Shown here in pieces: positions 1-13,200 of a DNA stretch of 64,000 nt. The translations under genes and the position numbers were made by a program. Each line of letters begins with the position of its first letter. The stretch's first letter is position 1. Origin of the DNA: Ochromonas danica (lineage: Eukaryota; Sar; Chrysophyceae; Chromulinales; Chromulinaceae); assembly GCA_015146655.1 (NCBI GenBank), contig VKHL01000013.1, positions 192,879-256,878 of the forward strand, given 5' to 3'. The notes beneath the pieces are model-generated. The model did not search any database and had not been told where the DNA came from. It saw nothing but the letters and a program-made list of their open reading frames with translations.

Positions 1-3000
1 GTACGCTTAACCTCCACTTGAGTCATGATGGTTGGTTTCTTGGTCTTATTGGGATGAGCAGCACAGCAGCAACAACGAGCATGGCCACGTTCTTGCACAC
101 TCTTCTGCACCAAGACATGCATATCGAATAAATCCAATAACCATCCCGCCTCAAGTTCATTCAAAGTCAACAAGTACTTCAATCCACGCCAATAGTTGCC
201 CAAGTAGAAATGATGCAATCCTGGGATGATCAAGGCAATGAACCAAATGAAGTAGGCAATGGCGTAGTCTTGCAACATGGGAATGCGCTTGTCCAAGTTC
301 TCTTGGTCGGCGAGCTTGGCCATGTCGCTCTCATTCACACGAATCTGCTTGAGGAAGACCTGCTCTAACGTGGATTGAGATAGAGAGTAATCTTCTACGC
401 CTAACCTCTCCTTGTTCTCTTGTAACATTCGAAAAGTTACAGATAAATGTGGAATGGATTCACGAGGAATCTCATAGTTCAACATCGTCAAATGCTCTTC
501 AATCAAGACACTTTGGGGGAAACGATCCACAACAAACTAATCGACAGAACAAAATTGCAAGACAAGAATGAATGATGAGGATGGTGAGTTCGGGGTGATC
601 CGTGCTAATAGCAACAAGAAGCAAAAGGTTTACCTGTTTGGCTGCTGCATTGCCTGGACCATCTTCTTTCAACGAAAGCTCAAGTTGAAACCCCGTGCCA
701 TGAGTTGACCGAAGATGTTGACTATCACCCAAGCAAACCATCTGGCCTAACTTCATGATACAAACACGTGTGCAAACAGCTTCACATTCCATCATGTTAT
801 GAGTAGTGAGAACGATCGCAGTCTGCTTCACTGCTGCAATGCGAGAGAGCAATCTCCACATTAATCGAGACGCCACGGGATCTAATCCTGTGCTGGGCTC
901 ATCCAGATAGACCGTGGGAGGACTGCCCATGAGAGCCACGGCTAAGGAAACCTTTCTACGATTCCCACCACTCAGCTCCTGCACTAACTTATGTTCATAG
1001 CGCTTGATATTCAATGCTTGCATGAAAGCTTCGCAGACTGGCACAAGGTGTTTATCTTTCAATCCTTTGATTTGACCAAAGAACAACAAGTTCTCCCTCA
1101 CTGACAGTCGCTCGATGAGAGTGTCAAATTGAGGACAAAGTCCCATTGAGCGTTGAGCCAAAGAAGTCTCTTGAACCACATCATAGCCATTGATCAAAGC
1201 CATACCAGAGGAAGGAGCTTCCAAGCCGGATACCATCTTTAGCAGGGTCGTCTTACCAGCTCCATTGGCACCCAATAAACCGAAGATCTCACCACAAGGA
1301 ATGGTCAAACTCACTCCTTGCACAGCTACCTTTGAGGGAATGCTGCCTCGGGCGTAATAAACTTTGCGTAGATTTGCCATGAAGATGGCATTGACTTTAC
1401 GATCTAAACTCGATTCACTCTTCAATAGTCGACGAACTTTCACCTTCTCTGCATAGACATCAGGATCTTCATTGACAACACTTCGATCAAGTGTCGTGAT
1501 GGAAACTTTACGAGGAGCAAGTGGCTGACTTAGATCTTCTCCTTTGTCTTCCTCTTCATTATCATGACTGATTATGAGGTTGAGAGGGTTCTTAATCATC
1601 TCATAGTCATTCTTATTTCCTTGTTGATTAGTAGTATCATCTCTTACACGTTGAGATCGGAAAAAAAACATGTGCCAACCTCCTTCAACAAACAGGAAGA
1701 AGATAGCAGGATAGAGAAATGCATCCACAATTAGCATTTCCATGATTGCTCCACCAATACTAGTATCCCAAAAGTCTACACCTTCATTCCGTGTGAGGAT
1801 ACCAAGGTAGTTGTTCACGAAGAGAATAATGGTATACCAGCCAAAGGCAGGATCAAGAAGAGTAAAGATCTTACATAAAAATTGCACTGCTGAGTTGGAA
1901 ACATCACCATCTGCCGTTGAAAACAACACTGTGAACCAAATATCAACCAATACAAAGACACTTGCCATAGACCCGTAGAAATAGATCGATTGAGCTAGTC
2001 GCACATCTCCAATGGCATAAGAGAAGGAGTAAAATCGAAACAGCGATGCCAACACGAAGAAGAAGCCTGCGCCAAATACATAGCCAAAGCCTTCGCCGCC
2101 ATAGGTACTGGGAATGAAGATGGCCATGATGACTGCGAAGATCATCACAAAACCAAACATATGGCAGAAGTCGAAGATGAAGTTGCCCAACCAATAAGCG
2201 ATCGTTGATGTACCACTTGCCCTGTTATGGATAAACAAACAGCGTTAGTCATTATTGCACAGAGAAACGAAGTAATCAAGGCTTACAATTGTTGGTGTTT
2301 GACCAATGATACACGTTCTCCGCTCACAATGATACTTAAACCAGCACCAAATGATCCACCAATAAGGGATACCAAGATTGCCACAAAGAAGCCATTGTTC
2401 ATTTGATTGGGCAACAGGCTATTAGGCATCGCACTAAACCCTTGATTGATGGTCAGTAAATTGTCAGTGGAGGATTGGATAGCCTTATTCAACATGTTTT
2501 GAACAGCAGCGGCAAAGTTCAAAGGGTAAGAGGCATTATACATCACCGTGAAGTTATTCAAATTGTCGTAGAAGATTCCATCTACGGAGGGAACACCCGA
2601 TCCAGCTGAGGCAACCTCTCGGATTGTGCTATATACCTCGGCATAGCTTTGTCCAACATATTCTGCATTGGTGATTCCGAATGCTTCGTTCATATAGCTT
2701 GTCGCTGTCGATTCACTTGGTCCACCATAGATAGTTCGCTCTCCAGAATAGTAGGATGAATATTCAATGTCGTGATTATCCCCAATTAAATCATTTGGCA
2801 TAGTCACTAGCAAAGCGGCAATAAGCAAACACAGCTCAAAAGGAATCGCCCAGCCTGTAACCCATTGACTACGAGATCGAACAAATTGATTGAAGCGCTT
2901 CCAAAGCATCACCTTCACTTGACCCTGGATTACAGCTGACGTATTGGAGTTCGTTGCATTGGTACCTTTAACAAGGAGGTATTTCAATAACTTCTTGCTC

Positions 3001-5727
3001 AAAGGATTACGTTTCTCGTCTCGCTCTTCCAATTCTTTCTGCATGCGGACACGCTCCTCGGGTGACGCTGTCAACAAACGATTCGCTTCTTCGTGATCAA
3101 TCATTAGCTTCTCATCATCTTCGTTCACAATACGCATGAAAACTTCTTCTAATGTGGTGGTCTCGATTCCAAATGAGAGCACTCCCAAGGTCGCTTCTGC
3201 ATCATTCTCAAGATGCTCCAAAACAGTCGGGAAAACTTCAACTGCTTCCTTCGGCATTCTCAAGGCTAACTCAGTTCCCGCAGAAGAGGAAATAGCAGCG
3301 GATGGAATATGGGACTGAACCAGCTGAACGATGGGATCAACCTGCGTCCCTTCCTTGAGAGACATTCTGAGCACATAGCCTACACCAAAGCGTTGTTTGA
3401 GAAAACGAGCAGAGCCTAAAGCACGGAGTCGACCTTCCTTCACTATAGCGATACGATCTCCCAACACATCCGCTTCATCCATAAAGTGAGTGGTCAGTAG
3501 AATAGCGCGACCTTTGCGGTTCTTTTGAACTAGCTCCCATAGCTGACGACGAGATACAGGATCCAGACCGGCAGTAGGCTCATCCAGGTATACCACCCGA
3601 TTTCCTCCCACCATACTCAATCCAACGCACAAGCGCCTCTTCTGCCCACCAGACAATGTCCCTGCTAAACTATAGCGCTTGTCGGGAAAGCCCAAGCTTG
3701 CTAACATCTTCTTCACCGCAGCACGAAGCTTTCTGCCATGAAGACCTCTCAATCGACCAAACAACAGCAGATGATCCTCCACATTCACATCATCCTTTGA
3801 GAGAGCAAAGTCCAATCAAGATCAAAATTAGATGGAAAGACAGGTTTAACGCGATAGTGCCAACTTACCCAAATGATATCTTGCTGCATAGCAATGCCAA
3901 GATTACGCCTCGCCATCACACGATCACTCGTGATGCTAAAGCCATTCACGAAGGCGTCACCATAAGTAGGATCTAAAGTACCGCACAACATCTTCATGCA
4001 AGTACTCTTTCCGGCTCCATTAGCACCCAAGAAAGACAAAACTTCTCCTTCTTTGACAGTGAAGCTCATGTCTTTCAATGCATTGGTTCCATCGGGATAG
4101 ATTTGTGAGAGTTGTCGAACATCCAATAAACTATTGCGCTTATCGCTCAGATGGGGAAATTCTTCTTCTTCATTATCACATGGATACTTGTTCTGACCAC
4201 CCACATCATCTGATCGCACCGCCTCATACACGGCTCGAGCTGTGTTTTCCTTCTCAAACAACCACGTGAATGGCATATTCGAAACAAACAGATAAAAGGT
4301 GATTCCAGAAGCAACCAGTACACCACAAATATCATTGAGACACGGGTAATTTTTGCTCTCATTCACAAAGGTGAAGTCCATTTGGTCGTGGTGGTACAAG
4401 TAGCTCTCAATATTGAGAACTCCCATAGTCAGACCCATTGGAGGACATAAGTAGCATAGGAAGAGTCTAGCAGAGACATTGACATTGCCCGCAATGCCAA
4501 GATAGGCACCACAAACGGTTAGTGCGCTCGTGGTCATCAAGACAGGAAGGCCGTAATATTCGGACTTGGGGATGACAAAGCCAAAGGCCATCCCAAATCC
4601 TGCTACTGCCAGCACATAACATGTCATTAATGCCGCATAAGGCGAAACACGAGAACTGTCGAAGACCCCATACATCGCCAGAATGCCTAAACAAGCCCAT
4701 ATCGTGAACTGACCGATACAAACTATGACCATGAGGTAGGAGAACCAATAGGCAGAGTTCATTAGACCAGAGATCTCTAGAAGATCTTTCATCAGATACT
4801 GTCTCTCGCGCACAATCTCTGAAAGAATAGAGAGCATTGGAACAAATAAACAGATACCAAGAATGGTTCCTCCCAGCCATTTCCAAATGAGATTTCTCAT
4901 CGCTTTGATATCCGTCTTAACTTCATCATCATAGATTGGCGATGATGGGAAACGTTGAAAGAAGGTGTCAACCTAGATTACCCAATCATTCACATCAGCT
5001 ATAATAGAAATACACGATCAAGAGTGTAAAATGTCTTACCGTGTAGTTAGTGGAGACCAAATTATCGTATCGTTGGGTTAGATATGTTGCTATAAAGTTC
5101 TGCAATGTTAAATAACCAGAACTCCAATACAGATCAGCATCGGCTTGTTCCTTATTGTACACATTATCAGTATATGTATCATCAGGTAAAGTTCCGTATT
5201 GCTTCATCAGAATATTATAAGACACAGTCGCGGCAGAAGTTTGGGAAGGAATGAGAAGACCAGATGATTCTTGTTCCTCTGTTAAGGAGAATTGAATATA
5301 GGCCCATGTATCGAAGATGTTCTTGATATAATCATCATTGACATCATCTTGATTCGCCATGCCAACGCTTTGAATGTCGGGATATTTGGCAACCAAGCTT
5401 GCCATCAAATTGTTGACACCATCATGAGTGTTGGGGCTATAGTAAAGACGTTTGGACAAAGATGTACTACCGTCATTGCCATTTGAATCTTCATTGAAGA
5501 TTCCCCAAGGCTTGGTGGTGGACAAGGGTGGAAGAGGCGCAAGCGAATAGGTTTCGGAAGAGTCATTCGAGGAGTTACTTGCGGAAAACATGATGTAGCT
5601 TATGAAGGACAGAGCAAAGAACTGAATAAGAAACGATTCTTTCCAAAACTGCCTTCCATTACGTTGCTTTTGACTAACATGCTTTCTGAACATGATAAAG
5701 ACTTGATCAAGAAAGATCAACAATAGC
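1..5727. repeat. Direct repeat, unit A (ABCA gene), paired with 10444-16170
   Basis: This segment repeats at a constant offset of 10443 bases. Exons compared through their translations, and the introns compared base by base, show no difference between about 90 and 5727. Differences start abruptly near 5727 (codon about 10 of exon 1), and at the left end there are base changes near 2-6 and a 9-bp difference near 75-90. Confidence 0.9.
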
Positions 5728-5750
5728 TTCTTACTTTCTTGCCAATCCAT
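1..5750 (-). CDS. ABCA-type full ABC transporter, copy A (C-terminus beyond window)
   Basis: Exons read on the minus strand as 5750-5040, 4972-3869, 3794-2287, 2221-634 and 536 to the window edge, with GT-AG introns of 67, 74, 65 and 97 bp. The protein has the ABCA layout: an N-terminal membrane segment, a large non-cytosolic loop, a membrane block, NBD1 (Walker A GANGAGKS, signature LSGGQ, Walker B VVYLDEP), a second loop and membrane block, then NBD2 (GANGAGKT, signature LSGGN, TVYLDEP). ABCA proteins move lipids or amphiphiles across or out of membranes; the substrate cannot be read here. The start is the ATG of MDWQES. The last exon enters a TM2 domain, as in copy B. Its Cys-rich tail lacks three residues present in copy B (in-frame 9-bp difference near 75-90). 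The true stop should lie about 145 bp outside the window if the copies stay colinear. The GH92 gene lies upstream on the same strand. Confidence 0.9.
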
Positions 5751-6234
5751 TTCTTTCCTTTTCAATCACTATCAGCTTCTTGTACTTCTTTCACGATCAA
5801 GATAGAGACCAAGGACAGTCTGGGACAATCCAACACTAGGGCAAGAAGGTCTTTGAATGGGTTTGATTGTGTCATTGTCCTGGCCTCCGCTATCTCTGCT
5901 GTTGCACTCCGTCGATGAAAACTGGCACTTCACCCACCCATGAGCCGCGCCTGCACTGCTTCCGCCCACCCTGGCAGCTGTTGCTGGGTCTGGGAGAGAG
6001 TGGCTTTTCCTGGTAAAACCTGGTAAAATGTGGTAAGAGCGGAGTTGAGACCGGTGGAGTAATATAGTTTTATATATATGACTACCACACAATGAAAGTA
6101 ATGCTATGAAGCTTACATTGCTAAAATCAGTAGTTATAGTAGTAGTAGTAGAAGAAGAACTTTGCTTGTCATAACAGCAGCTATGGTAATACTTTTCATA
6201 CATCAAATCACAAGAGGGATAGATGGCTCATGGC
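5751..6234. other. Spacer between ABCA copy A and GH92
   Basis: This 484-bp interval holds the presumed promoter of ABCA copy A and the 3' flank of the GH92 gene, both minus strand. The part from 5757 to about 6010 is related to 16200-16435 upstream of ABCA copy B, so promoter sequence was duplicated with the gene. A short direct repeat of CCTGGTAAAA type occurs near 6007-6035 in both flanks. An open frame across the interval (5772-6206) has no recognisable protein features and looks fortuitous. Confidence 0.6.
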
Positions 6235-8649
6235 TCACATGCACAATGTTGATACAGCCTCGCTATGCATGAAGAATTCGAGCATCACCTCTGATTGGGC
6301 AGCCAATTGATCACGTTCAATGAAGGGACTCTTCAACGGTTCACCATTCAACAATACACGCTCCACATACAGATTGGATTGAGAATTATTGTGGGTCACA
6401 ATCTTCAGCACTGACTCTTCTGCTCTTCCCCATCGAGAGAAGCGCAATGAAGCAGATGAAACTCTTGGACTACCCAAAAGGAACGTGGTAGTGCCCGCTA
6501 GAGGATAAAAACCCAACGAAGAAAACAGCAGCCAAGTGCTCATAGCACCATAATCTTCGTTCCCTGGATCTCCGTGAGCAGTGTTGGAAAAATGCATCTC
6601 AGTCAACCTTCGAGCCCAATACTGCGTCTTGGTACAATTTGGCTCGAAATTGAAAAGATATGGAGAGAGATGGTTGTGTTCGTTGCCAGCCCAATAATAT
6701 GGGTTAGGTAGGGCTGAGCCAAACTTCTCGTGATAGGCAACGTGCTCATCCATAAATACGCTGAGACTTTGGTCAAAAGCCTCAACCGAAGGAAACAATT
6801 CAATCAATCCTGGCACATCTTGTGGGACAAAATACAGCCAATGCAATGCATCGCCTTCGCGATACAATTTCCAACTTTCCGCATCCGTGGGTCTGTCGGG
6901 GCAAAGCAATTCACCAGATATGTATCGACCACAGAAATACTGCTTTTCACTCGACCAAATGTTACGATAGTTACGGCTTCTATCGTAAGCAGCTTGTGCA
7001 GTGCTGCTGTCATTGACAAGGTTGGAAATACCAGCCAGTACAAAGTCGTCGAATGCGAATGTCAAAGTCAGTGCAGCAGAGTCCTCAGCGGAATCTTGAG
7101 AAACATACCCATCAGACATATAGAACTGCACATCTGTTCTCCCATTTAATGGCACTGATTGTGTGGATTGTTGAACAAGCAACTTTTGAATGGTTGTAAT
7201 GTCAAACAATGATTGTAATCCCGCAAGAGCAGTCTCCAGAATGAAAGCCGATCCATGCAAGCCAATCATGCAACTTTCCTCTTGGCTACCTAAAATCCAA
7301 CGTGGAAATGCTGCTTGTTGGGCGCTGATTTCACCCACAGAGCGAGCGACACCAACAGCCAGCTGTTCTGACAACAACAACTGCCAAGGATGCAAAGTGC
7401 GGAACGTGTCCCAAAAGCTCAGATCCGAGTAAAAGCGAAGCGAGTGGTCATCGTTGACTTGTTTTTGATCAACAAAAGCTTCTTCGTAGGTTTCTATTCG
7501 CTCTGCTGTCACATTGTGCACCTTCTTATCAGCTCCAACATATAACCCATCCGTCTCAGTATAATCAGTTGGTGTAAGAAAAGAACGATAGACTGCAGAA
7601 TAAAGCATTGTATTCAACTCTTCATCTCCTTCCAAACTCTTCACACCAATCTTGTCAAGATAAGATGCCCACAGAGATCGCGTATCTAACTTCAAACTTC
7701 CATATGATTTTCCAGAAGCCAGCGCTGCTTCCAAGTTCTTCTGGGCCATCGTGGAGCTGATGAAGCTAAGCCCTACTCTCAATTGCACTGAGAAAGACCC
7801 ACTTTTCAAAACTTTCTTATCGATGTTGAAAAGTTGAGTAGCGTGAAGCACGCCGAGCGAAGTTTGCATTCCCGTGCCAGCTTCTTCACACTGTAATGAT
7901 TTCAACTCTTTACCCGAACACAAGCGCCATGGAACGCTACTAGCTCCACTACTTTCATATTCAAGTTTACCATAAAGAAACATCCACATTTTCTTGGTAA
8001 AGCCGCCATTGAATGAAACAGCAGCACTGAAAACAGAAGGGTCTTGGGGGTCAATGGAAATCGAGGCATTACTACACAAACTCTCAGAATCTTTGTCTAA
8101 CTTAGCAGCATGACATACATCTACAAGAAGACCTGGTGTTTCAAGAGGAGGCGTATTAAAATGATAAGTGTATTTGTGGATGCCTGCCATATTCGATAAA
8201 GCCAATAGCTCCACATCAACATCTGGTTCATTCAGATGTACTTTGTACACACCAGGACTACCACTTTCATTATTCTTAGAGAAGGTTGACCACCAGAAAT
8301 TCTTCGCGTTATTCAATGATCCATTATGAAGGTTGAATGGCATGATACCAAAATTACCCAAATCGTTAGTTCCCGCACCAACTAGATGAGTGTGAGAAAA
8401 AGCACGAATAGTATCATCAGCATAGTTGTATCCAGAAAAATGACGAAAAGTTATATCTCCAGCTTTCAACGTCGTGTCTGGACCAATGCGCATCGCCCCA
8501 AAAGGCACTTGTGCCGCGGGATTTACTCCACCATATCCATAGGCAGGACCACCTGAACCAATGAAAATATTCACTGAATTATATTTATCATCTTCCCCTA
8601 GGGTAGTTGACAAAAATAATCCCAACGTGATCCATAAAAGAGATTTCAT
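6235..8649 (-). CDS. Secreted glycoside hydrolase family 92 (alpha-mannosidase)
   Basis: One uninterrupted 804-codon frame. It starts with a signal peptide (MKSLLWITLGLFLSTTLG), so the enzyme should enter the secretory pathway. GH92 motifs run through the whole length: NPAAQVPFGAMRIGPDT near residue 43, FSHTHLVGAGTNDLGNFG near residue 84, GNEHNHLSPYLFNF near 655, and AHGDPGNEDYGAMSTWLLFS followed by LGFYPLAG near 690. The last motif carries the acidic residues expected in the active site. GH92 enzymes are calcium-dependent exo-alpha-mannosidases that trim mannose, mostly alpha-1,2 linked, from glycans; linkage specificity cannot be read here. Length suits the family. It lies directly upstream of ABCA copy A on the same strand, 484 bp apart. 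A broken second copy lies near 17553-18053. Confidence 0.93.
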   Translation of the reverse strand: MKSLLWITLGLFLSTTLGEDDKYNSVNIFIGSGGPAYGYGGVNPAAQVPFGAMRIGPDTTLKAGDITFRHFSGYNYADDTIRAFSHTHLVGAGTNDLGNFGIMPFNLHNGSLNNAKNFWWSTFSKNNESGSPGVYKVHLNEPDVDVELLALSNMAGIHKYTYHFNTPPLETPGLLVDVCHAAKLDKDSESLCSNASISIDPQDPSVFSAAVSFNGGFTKKMWMFLYGKLEYESSGASSVPWRLCSGKELKSLQCEEAGTGMQTSLGVLHATQLFNIDKKVLKSGSFSVQLRVGLSFISSTMAQKNLEAALASGKSYGSLKLDTRSLWASYLDKIGVKSLEGDEELNTMLYSAVYRSFLTPTDYTETDGLYVGADKKVHNVTAERIETYEEAFVDQKQVNDDHSLRFYSDLSFWDTFRTLHPWQLLLSEQLAVGVARSVGEISAQQAAFPRWILGSQEESCMIGLHGSAFILETALAGLQSLFDITTIQKLLVQQSTQSVPLNGRTDVQFYMSDGYVSQDSAEDSAALTLTFAFDDFVLAGISNLVNDSSTAQAAYDRSRNYRNIWSSEKQYFCGRYISGELLCPDRPTDAESWKLYREGDALHWLYFVPQDVPGLIELFPSVEAFDQSLSVFMDEHVAYHEKFGSALPNPYYWAGNEHNHLSPYLFNFEPNCTKTQYWARRLTEMHFSNTAHGDPGNEDYGAMSTWLLFSSLGFYPLAGTTTFLLGSPRVSSASLRFSRWGRAEESVLKIVTHNNSQSNLYVERVLLNGEPLKSPFIERDQLAAQSEVMLEFFMHSEAVSTLCM

Positions 8650-10298
8650 TGGGATGGATTCTCTAGTCTAGTCTAGTCTAGATGTGGAAGATAGGATTTC
8701 TCGAGTTTTTAAAAAAGCGACAATTTTACTGACCCAACGCAGCAAACTAAAAGTCGATAAAAGTTGGAAAAATAGTCACAATATCTGAGACCGGGTTAAA
8801 ACCTCAATTTTCACACTTTTGCTGTGGTCCTGGAAAAAGTCATCCCCGCGCAGAAAGCGATCATTTTTCATCTTTGCTTACAGTATTTTCGAAGAATTCT
8901 CAATGACTACTTCATTAAAATCGACGAAAGTTTGACCATATATTTGAATGGATATCGAAAACAGGGCAAAGGCGTTTACTGAGCAATATCTGAAATTGAA
9001 GGCCCAAATGTCTTAAGTTAAGGGTCTTAAGTTAAATGTCAAGAATCAATTGCTTCGAAACAGATCTAAATTTCCCCCAATTTCTTTTTATGAAGTTATC
9101 ATAGTTTTGTTAAGATTTACTGGAGCATTATCATTTCTGATCACAACTTAGTTAGTCTTGTTGATCAAATTGTATCTTATCTCACCACCGTAAGAATTGG
9201 TGACAAGAAGTGAAAACCATGGGCGGGGACAAGAATTCTACTCGCCATGACAACAAAGAAGTTGAAACAAGCCGTCGTGATGGATCTGTTGCGCAGATCC
9301 TCTGCGACTACAATTGCACAAAAGCACCAAGAAGAATGATCTTAACTCAATGAGAATGGAGAAGACCAACAACCTTTCCTTCTCGAACACCCTGTGGATC
9401 TCAGTAAAAATAATCTCCTGGGTTAACCACTCCTGGTGGTGGTGAAGGTACTGGTACGGGTAGGTGAGGATGAAGAGGCGCTGAGGCGCTGTCCACAGTT
9501 GTTGTTTCTACGTCCAACATTCCTAGTCCACAGCAGGGGGAAAGTTAGAAGGAGAGAATTCTTGCGACTTCGATGAAACAAAACAAAACAAAATAATTAG
9601 TTGATTAATCGCCATCAAGAAAGACTTGAACTTTCTCAAGAGACACTGCTTGATTACAATCCCATTCATGCTTGTGGGAGTAGTAGCAGTGTTGACTTCA
9701 AGATTAGCATCAATCGAGACGCCATCTCAATACTGCGAGTGATGATCTCCCGCCGCGAGTGACTTCTCTGATCTTCCAATACACCAAATTCGTCGAGTTA
9801 CAAGCCTTCATCATCAGTCCGAGGGAAGACCTCCATTGCGCCTGCTTAGTAGATTGAAATTGATTTCCTAGCTCTTTTCTTTTAATAATACAACCTTTGT
9901 CATGCCTATTAAATCCAACACAATAGCACATAATCGAAACAAAGCCATTTCCTTTAACTATATCATAGAGTTCCCTTATCAGAAGAACAAAAAGCCCGCT
10001 GAGAGCAGTCTTCAACTCAGAGGCAGTTTAGCGAGCCGACAATAACTAAGAGACGGAGTAACCAAGAATAGAAAACAATTACATCAACTCTGCTCAGCGA
10101 ATTAGTTGCAGTAGTTACTCTTATTGGTCTATATGCTTCTTTGTAAACAGCATGGCGAATCATTGACTAATTACCCTTGTCCAATCCTACTGATGATGCT
10201 GAAAACATGTCACATAAAAACAAGAACGAAGAGAATTGCTCTACTCTTGAGGAATATATCAGAATAAAGCGTTACCGAATAAACAGATTAAGTCTGTT
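8650..10298. other. Spacer upstream of GH92, with duplicated patches
   Basis: No convincing gene in 1.65 kb. A short array based on CTAGT is at 8668-8683. Two patches recur in the second unit: 8885-9000 resembles 16479-16597, and 9056-9230 resembles 18094-18255. A 101-codon minus frame at 9710-10015 shows no domain, signal peptide or splice context and is not called. The last part is the 3' flank of ABCA copy B. Confidence 0.55.
9056..9230. repeat. Diverged repeat paired with 18094-18255
   Basis: The block starting TCGAAACAGATCTAAAT and running through a CACCGTAAGAATTG segment recurs at 18094-18255 with scattered substitutions and small indels. It lies upstream of the GH92 gene in one unit and upstream of the GH92 remnant in the other, so it probably marks the far end of the original GH92-ABCA duplication. 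Confidence 0.7.
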
Positions 10299-13200
10299 TC
10301 AAAGCAAAGGCACTCGATCACTTTCCTTGCGACTGTTGCGACTCTTCCTGTTCACTTCTCCTTCTTCAAGACCTAACAAATCCGCTTCATCAACACGCAC
10401 AGCACGTTGTTGATCCTTCTTCTTGTTTGATCGAGGACGATTAACCTCCACTTGAGTCATGATGGTTGGTTTCTTGGTCTTATTGGGATGAGCAGCACAG
10501 CAGCAACAGGAGCAACAGCGAGCATGGCCACGTTCTTGCACACTCTTCTGCACCAAGACATGCATATCGAATAAATCCAATAACCATCCCGCCTCAAGTT
10601 CATTCAAAGTCAACAAGTACTTCAATCCACGCCAATAGTTGCCCAAGTAGAAATGATGCAATCCTGGGATGATCAAGGCAATGAACCAAATGAAGTAGGC
10701 AATGGCGTAGTCTTGCAACATGGGAATGCGCTTGTCCAAGTTCTCTTGGTCGGCGAGCTTGGCCATGTCGCTCTCATTCACACGAATCTGCTTGAGGAAG
10801 ACCTGCTCTAACGTGGATTGAGATAGAGAGTAATCTTCTACGCCTAACCTCTCCTTGTTCTCTTGTAACATTCGAAAAGTTACAGATAAATGTGGAATGG
10901 ATTCACGAGGAATCTCATAGTTCAACATCGTCAAATGCTCTTCAATCAAGACACTTTGGGGGAAACGATCCACAACAAACTAATCGACAGAACAAAATTG
11001 CAAGACAAGAATGAATGATGAGGATGGTGAGTTCGGGGTGATCCGTGCTAATAGCAACAAGAAGCAAAAGGTTTACCTGTTTGGCTGCTGCATTGCCTGG
11101 ACCATCTTCTTTCAACGAAAGCTCAAGTTGAAACCCCGTGCCATGAGTTGACCGAAGATGTTGACTATCACCCAAGCAAACCATCTGGCCTAACTTCATG
11201 ATACAAACACGTGTGCAAACAGCTTCACATTCCATCATGTTATGAGTAGTGAGAACGATCGCAGTCTGCTTCACTGCTGCAATGCGAGAGAGCAATCTCC
11301 ACATTAATCGAGACGCCACGGGATCTAATCCTGTGCTGGGCTCATCCAGATAGACCGTGGGAGGACTGCCCATGAGAGCCACGGCTAAGGAAACCTTTCT
11401 ACGATTCCCACCACTCAGCTCCTGCACTAACTTATGTTCATAGCGCTTGATATTCAATGCTTGCATGAAAGCTTCGCAGACTGGCACAAGGTGTTTATCT
11501 TTCAATCCTTTGATTTGACCAAAGAACAACAAGTTCTCCCTCACTGACAGTCGCTCGATGAGAGTGTCAAATTGAGGACAAAGTCCCATTGAGCGTTGAG
11601 CCAAAGAAGTCTCTTGAACCACATCATAGCCATTGATCAAAGCCATACCAGAGGAAGGAGCTTCCAAGCCGGATACCATCTTTAGCAGGGTCGTCTTACC
11701 AGCTCCATTGGCACCCAATAAACCGAAGATCTCACCACAAGGAATGGTCAAACTCACTCCTTGCACAGCTACCTTTGAGGGAATGCTGCCTCGGGCGTAA
11801 TAAACTTTGCGTAGATTTGCCATGAAGATGGCATTGACTTTACGATCTAAACTCGATTCACTCTTCAATAGTCGACGAACTTTCACCTTCTCTGCATAGA
11901 CATCAGGATCTTCATTGACAACACTTCGATCAAGTGTCGTGATGGAAACTTTACGAGGAGCAAGTGGCTGACTTAGATCTTCTCCTTTGTCTTCCTCTTC
12001 ATTATCATGACTGATTATGAGGTTGAGAGGGTTCTTAATCATCTCATAGTCATTCTTATTTCCTTGTTGATTAGTAGTATCATCTCTTACACGTTGAGAT
12101 CGGAAAAAAAACATGTGCCAACCTCCTTCAACAAACAGGAAGAAGATAGCAGGATAGAGAAATGCATCCACAATTAGCATTTCCATGATTGCTCCACCAA
12201 TACTAGTATCCCAAAAGTCTACACCTTCATTCCGTGTGAGGATACCAAGGTAGTTGTTCACGAAGAGAATAATGGTATACCAGCCAAAGGCAGGATCAAG
12301 AAGAGTAAAGATCTTACATAAAAATTGCACTGCTGAGTTGGAAACATCACCATCTGCCGTTGAAAACAACACTGTGAACCAAATATCAACCAATACAAAG
12401 ACACTTGCCATAGACCCGTAGAAATAGATCGATTGAGCTAGTCGCACATCTCCAATGGCATAAGAGAAGGAGTAAAATCGAAACAGCGATGCCAACACGA
12501 AGAAGAAGCCTGCGCCAAATACATAGCCAAAGCCTTCGCCGCCATAGGTACTGGGAATGAAGATGGCCATGATGACTGCGAAGATCATCACAAAACCAAA
12601 CATATGGCAGAAGTCGAAGATGAAGTTGCCCAACCAATAAGCGATCGTTGATGTACCACTTGCCCTGTTATGGATAAACAAACAGCGTTAGTCATTATTG
12701 CACAGAGAAACGAAGTAATCAAGGCTTACAATTGTTGGTGTTTGACCAATGATACACGTTCTCCGCTCACAATGATACTTAAACCAGCACCAAATGATCC
12801 ACCAATAAGGGATACCAAGATTGCCACAAAGAAGCCATTGTTCATTTGATTGGGCAACAGGCTATTAGGCATCGCACTAAACCCTTGATTGATGGTCAGT
12901 AAATTGTCAGTGGAGGATTGGATAGCCTTATTCAACATGTTTTGAACAGCAGCGGCAAAGTTCAAAGGGTAAGAGGCATTATACATCACCGTGAAGTTAT
13001 TCAAATTGTCGTAGAAGATTCCATCTACGGAGGGAACACCCGATCCAGCTGAGGCAACCTCTCGGATTGTGCTATATACCTCGGCATAGCTTTGTCCAAC
13101 ATATTCTGCATTGGTGATTCCGAATGCTTCGTTCATATAGCTTGTCGCTGTCGATTCACTTGGTCCACCATAGATAGTTCGCTCTCCAGAATAGTAGGAT

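Noticed and set aside
5772-6206. 144-codon minus frame upstream of ABCA copy A
   Set aside because: It spans the promoter/3' flank, is broken by differences in the second unit and shows only low-complexity ends.
9710-10015. 101-codon minus frame between GH92 and ABCA copy B
   Set aside because: No domain, signal, splice context or duplicated counterpart; likely chance.
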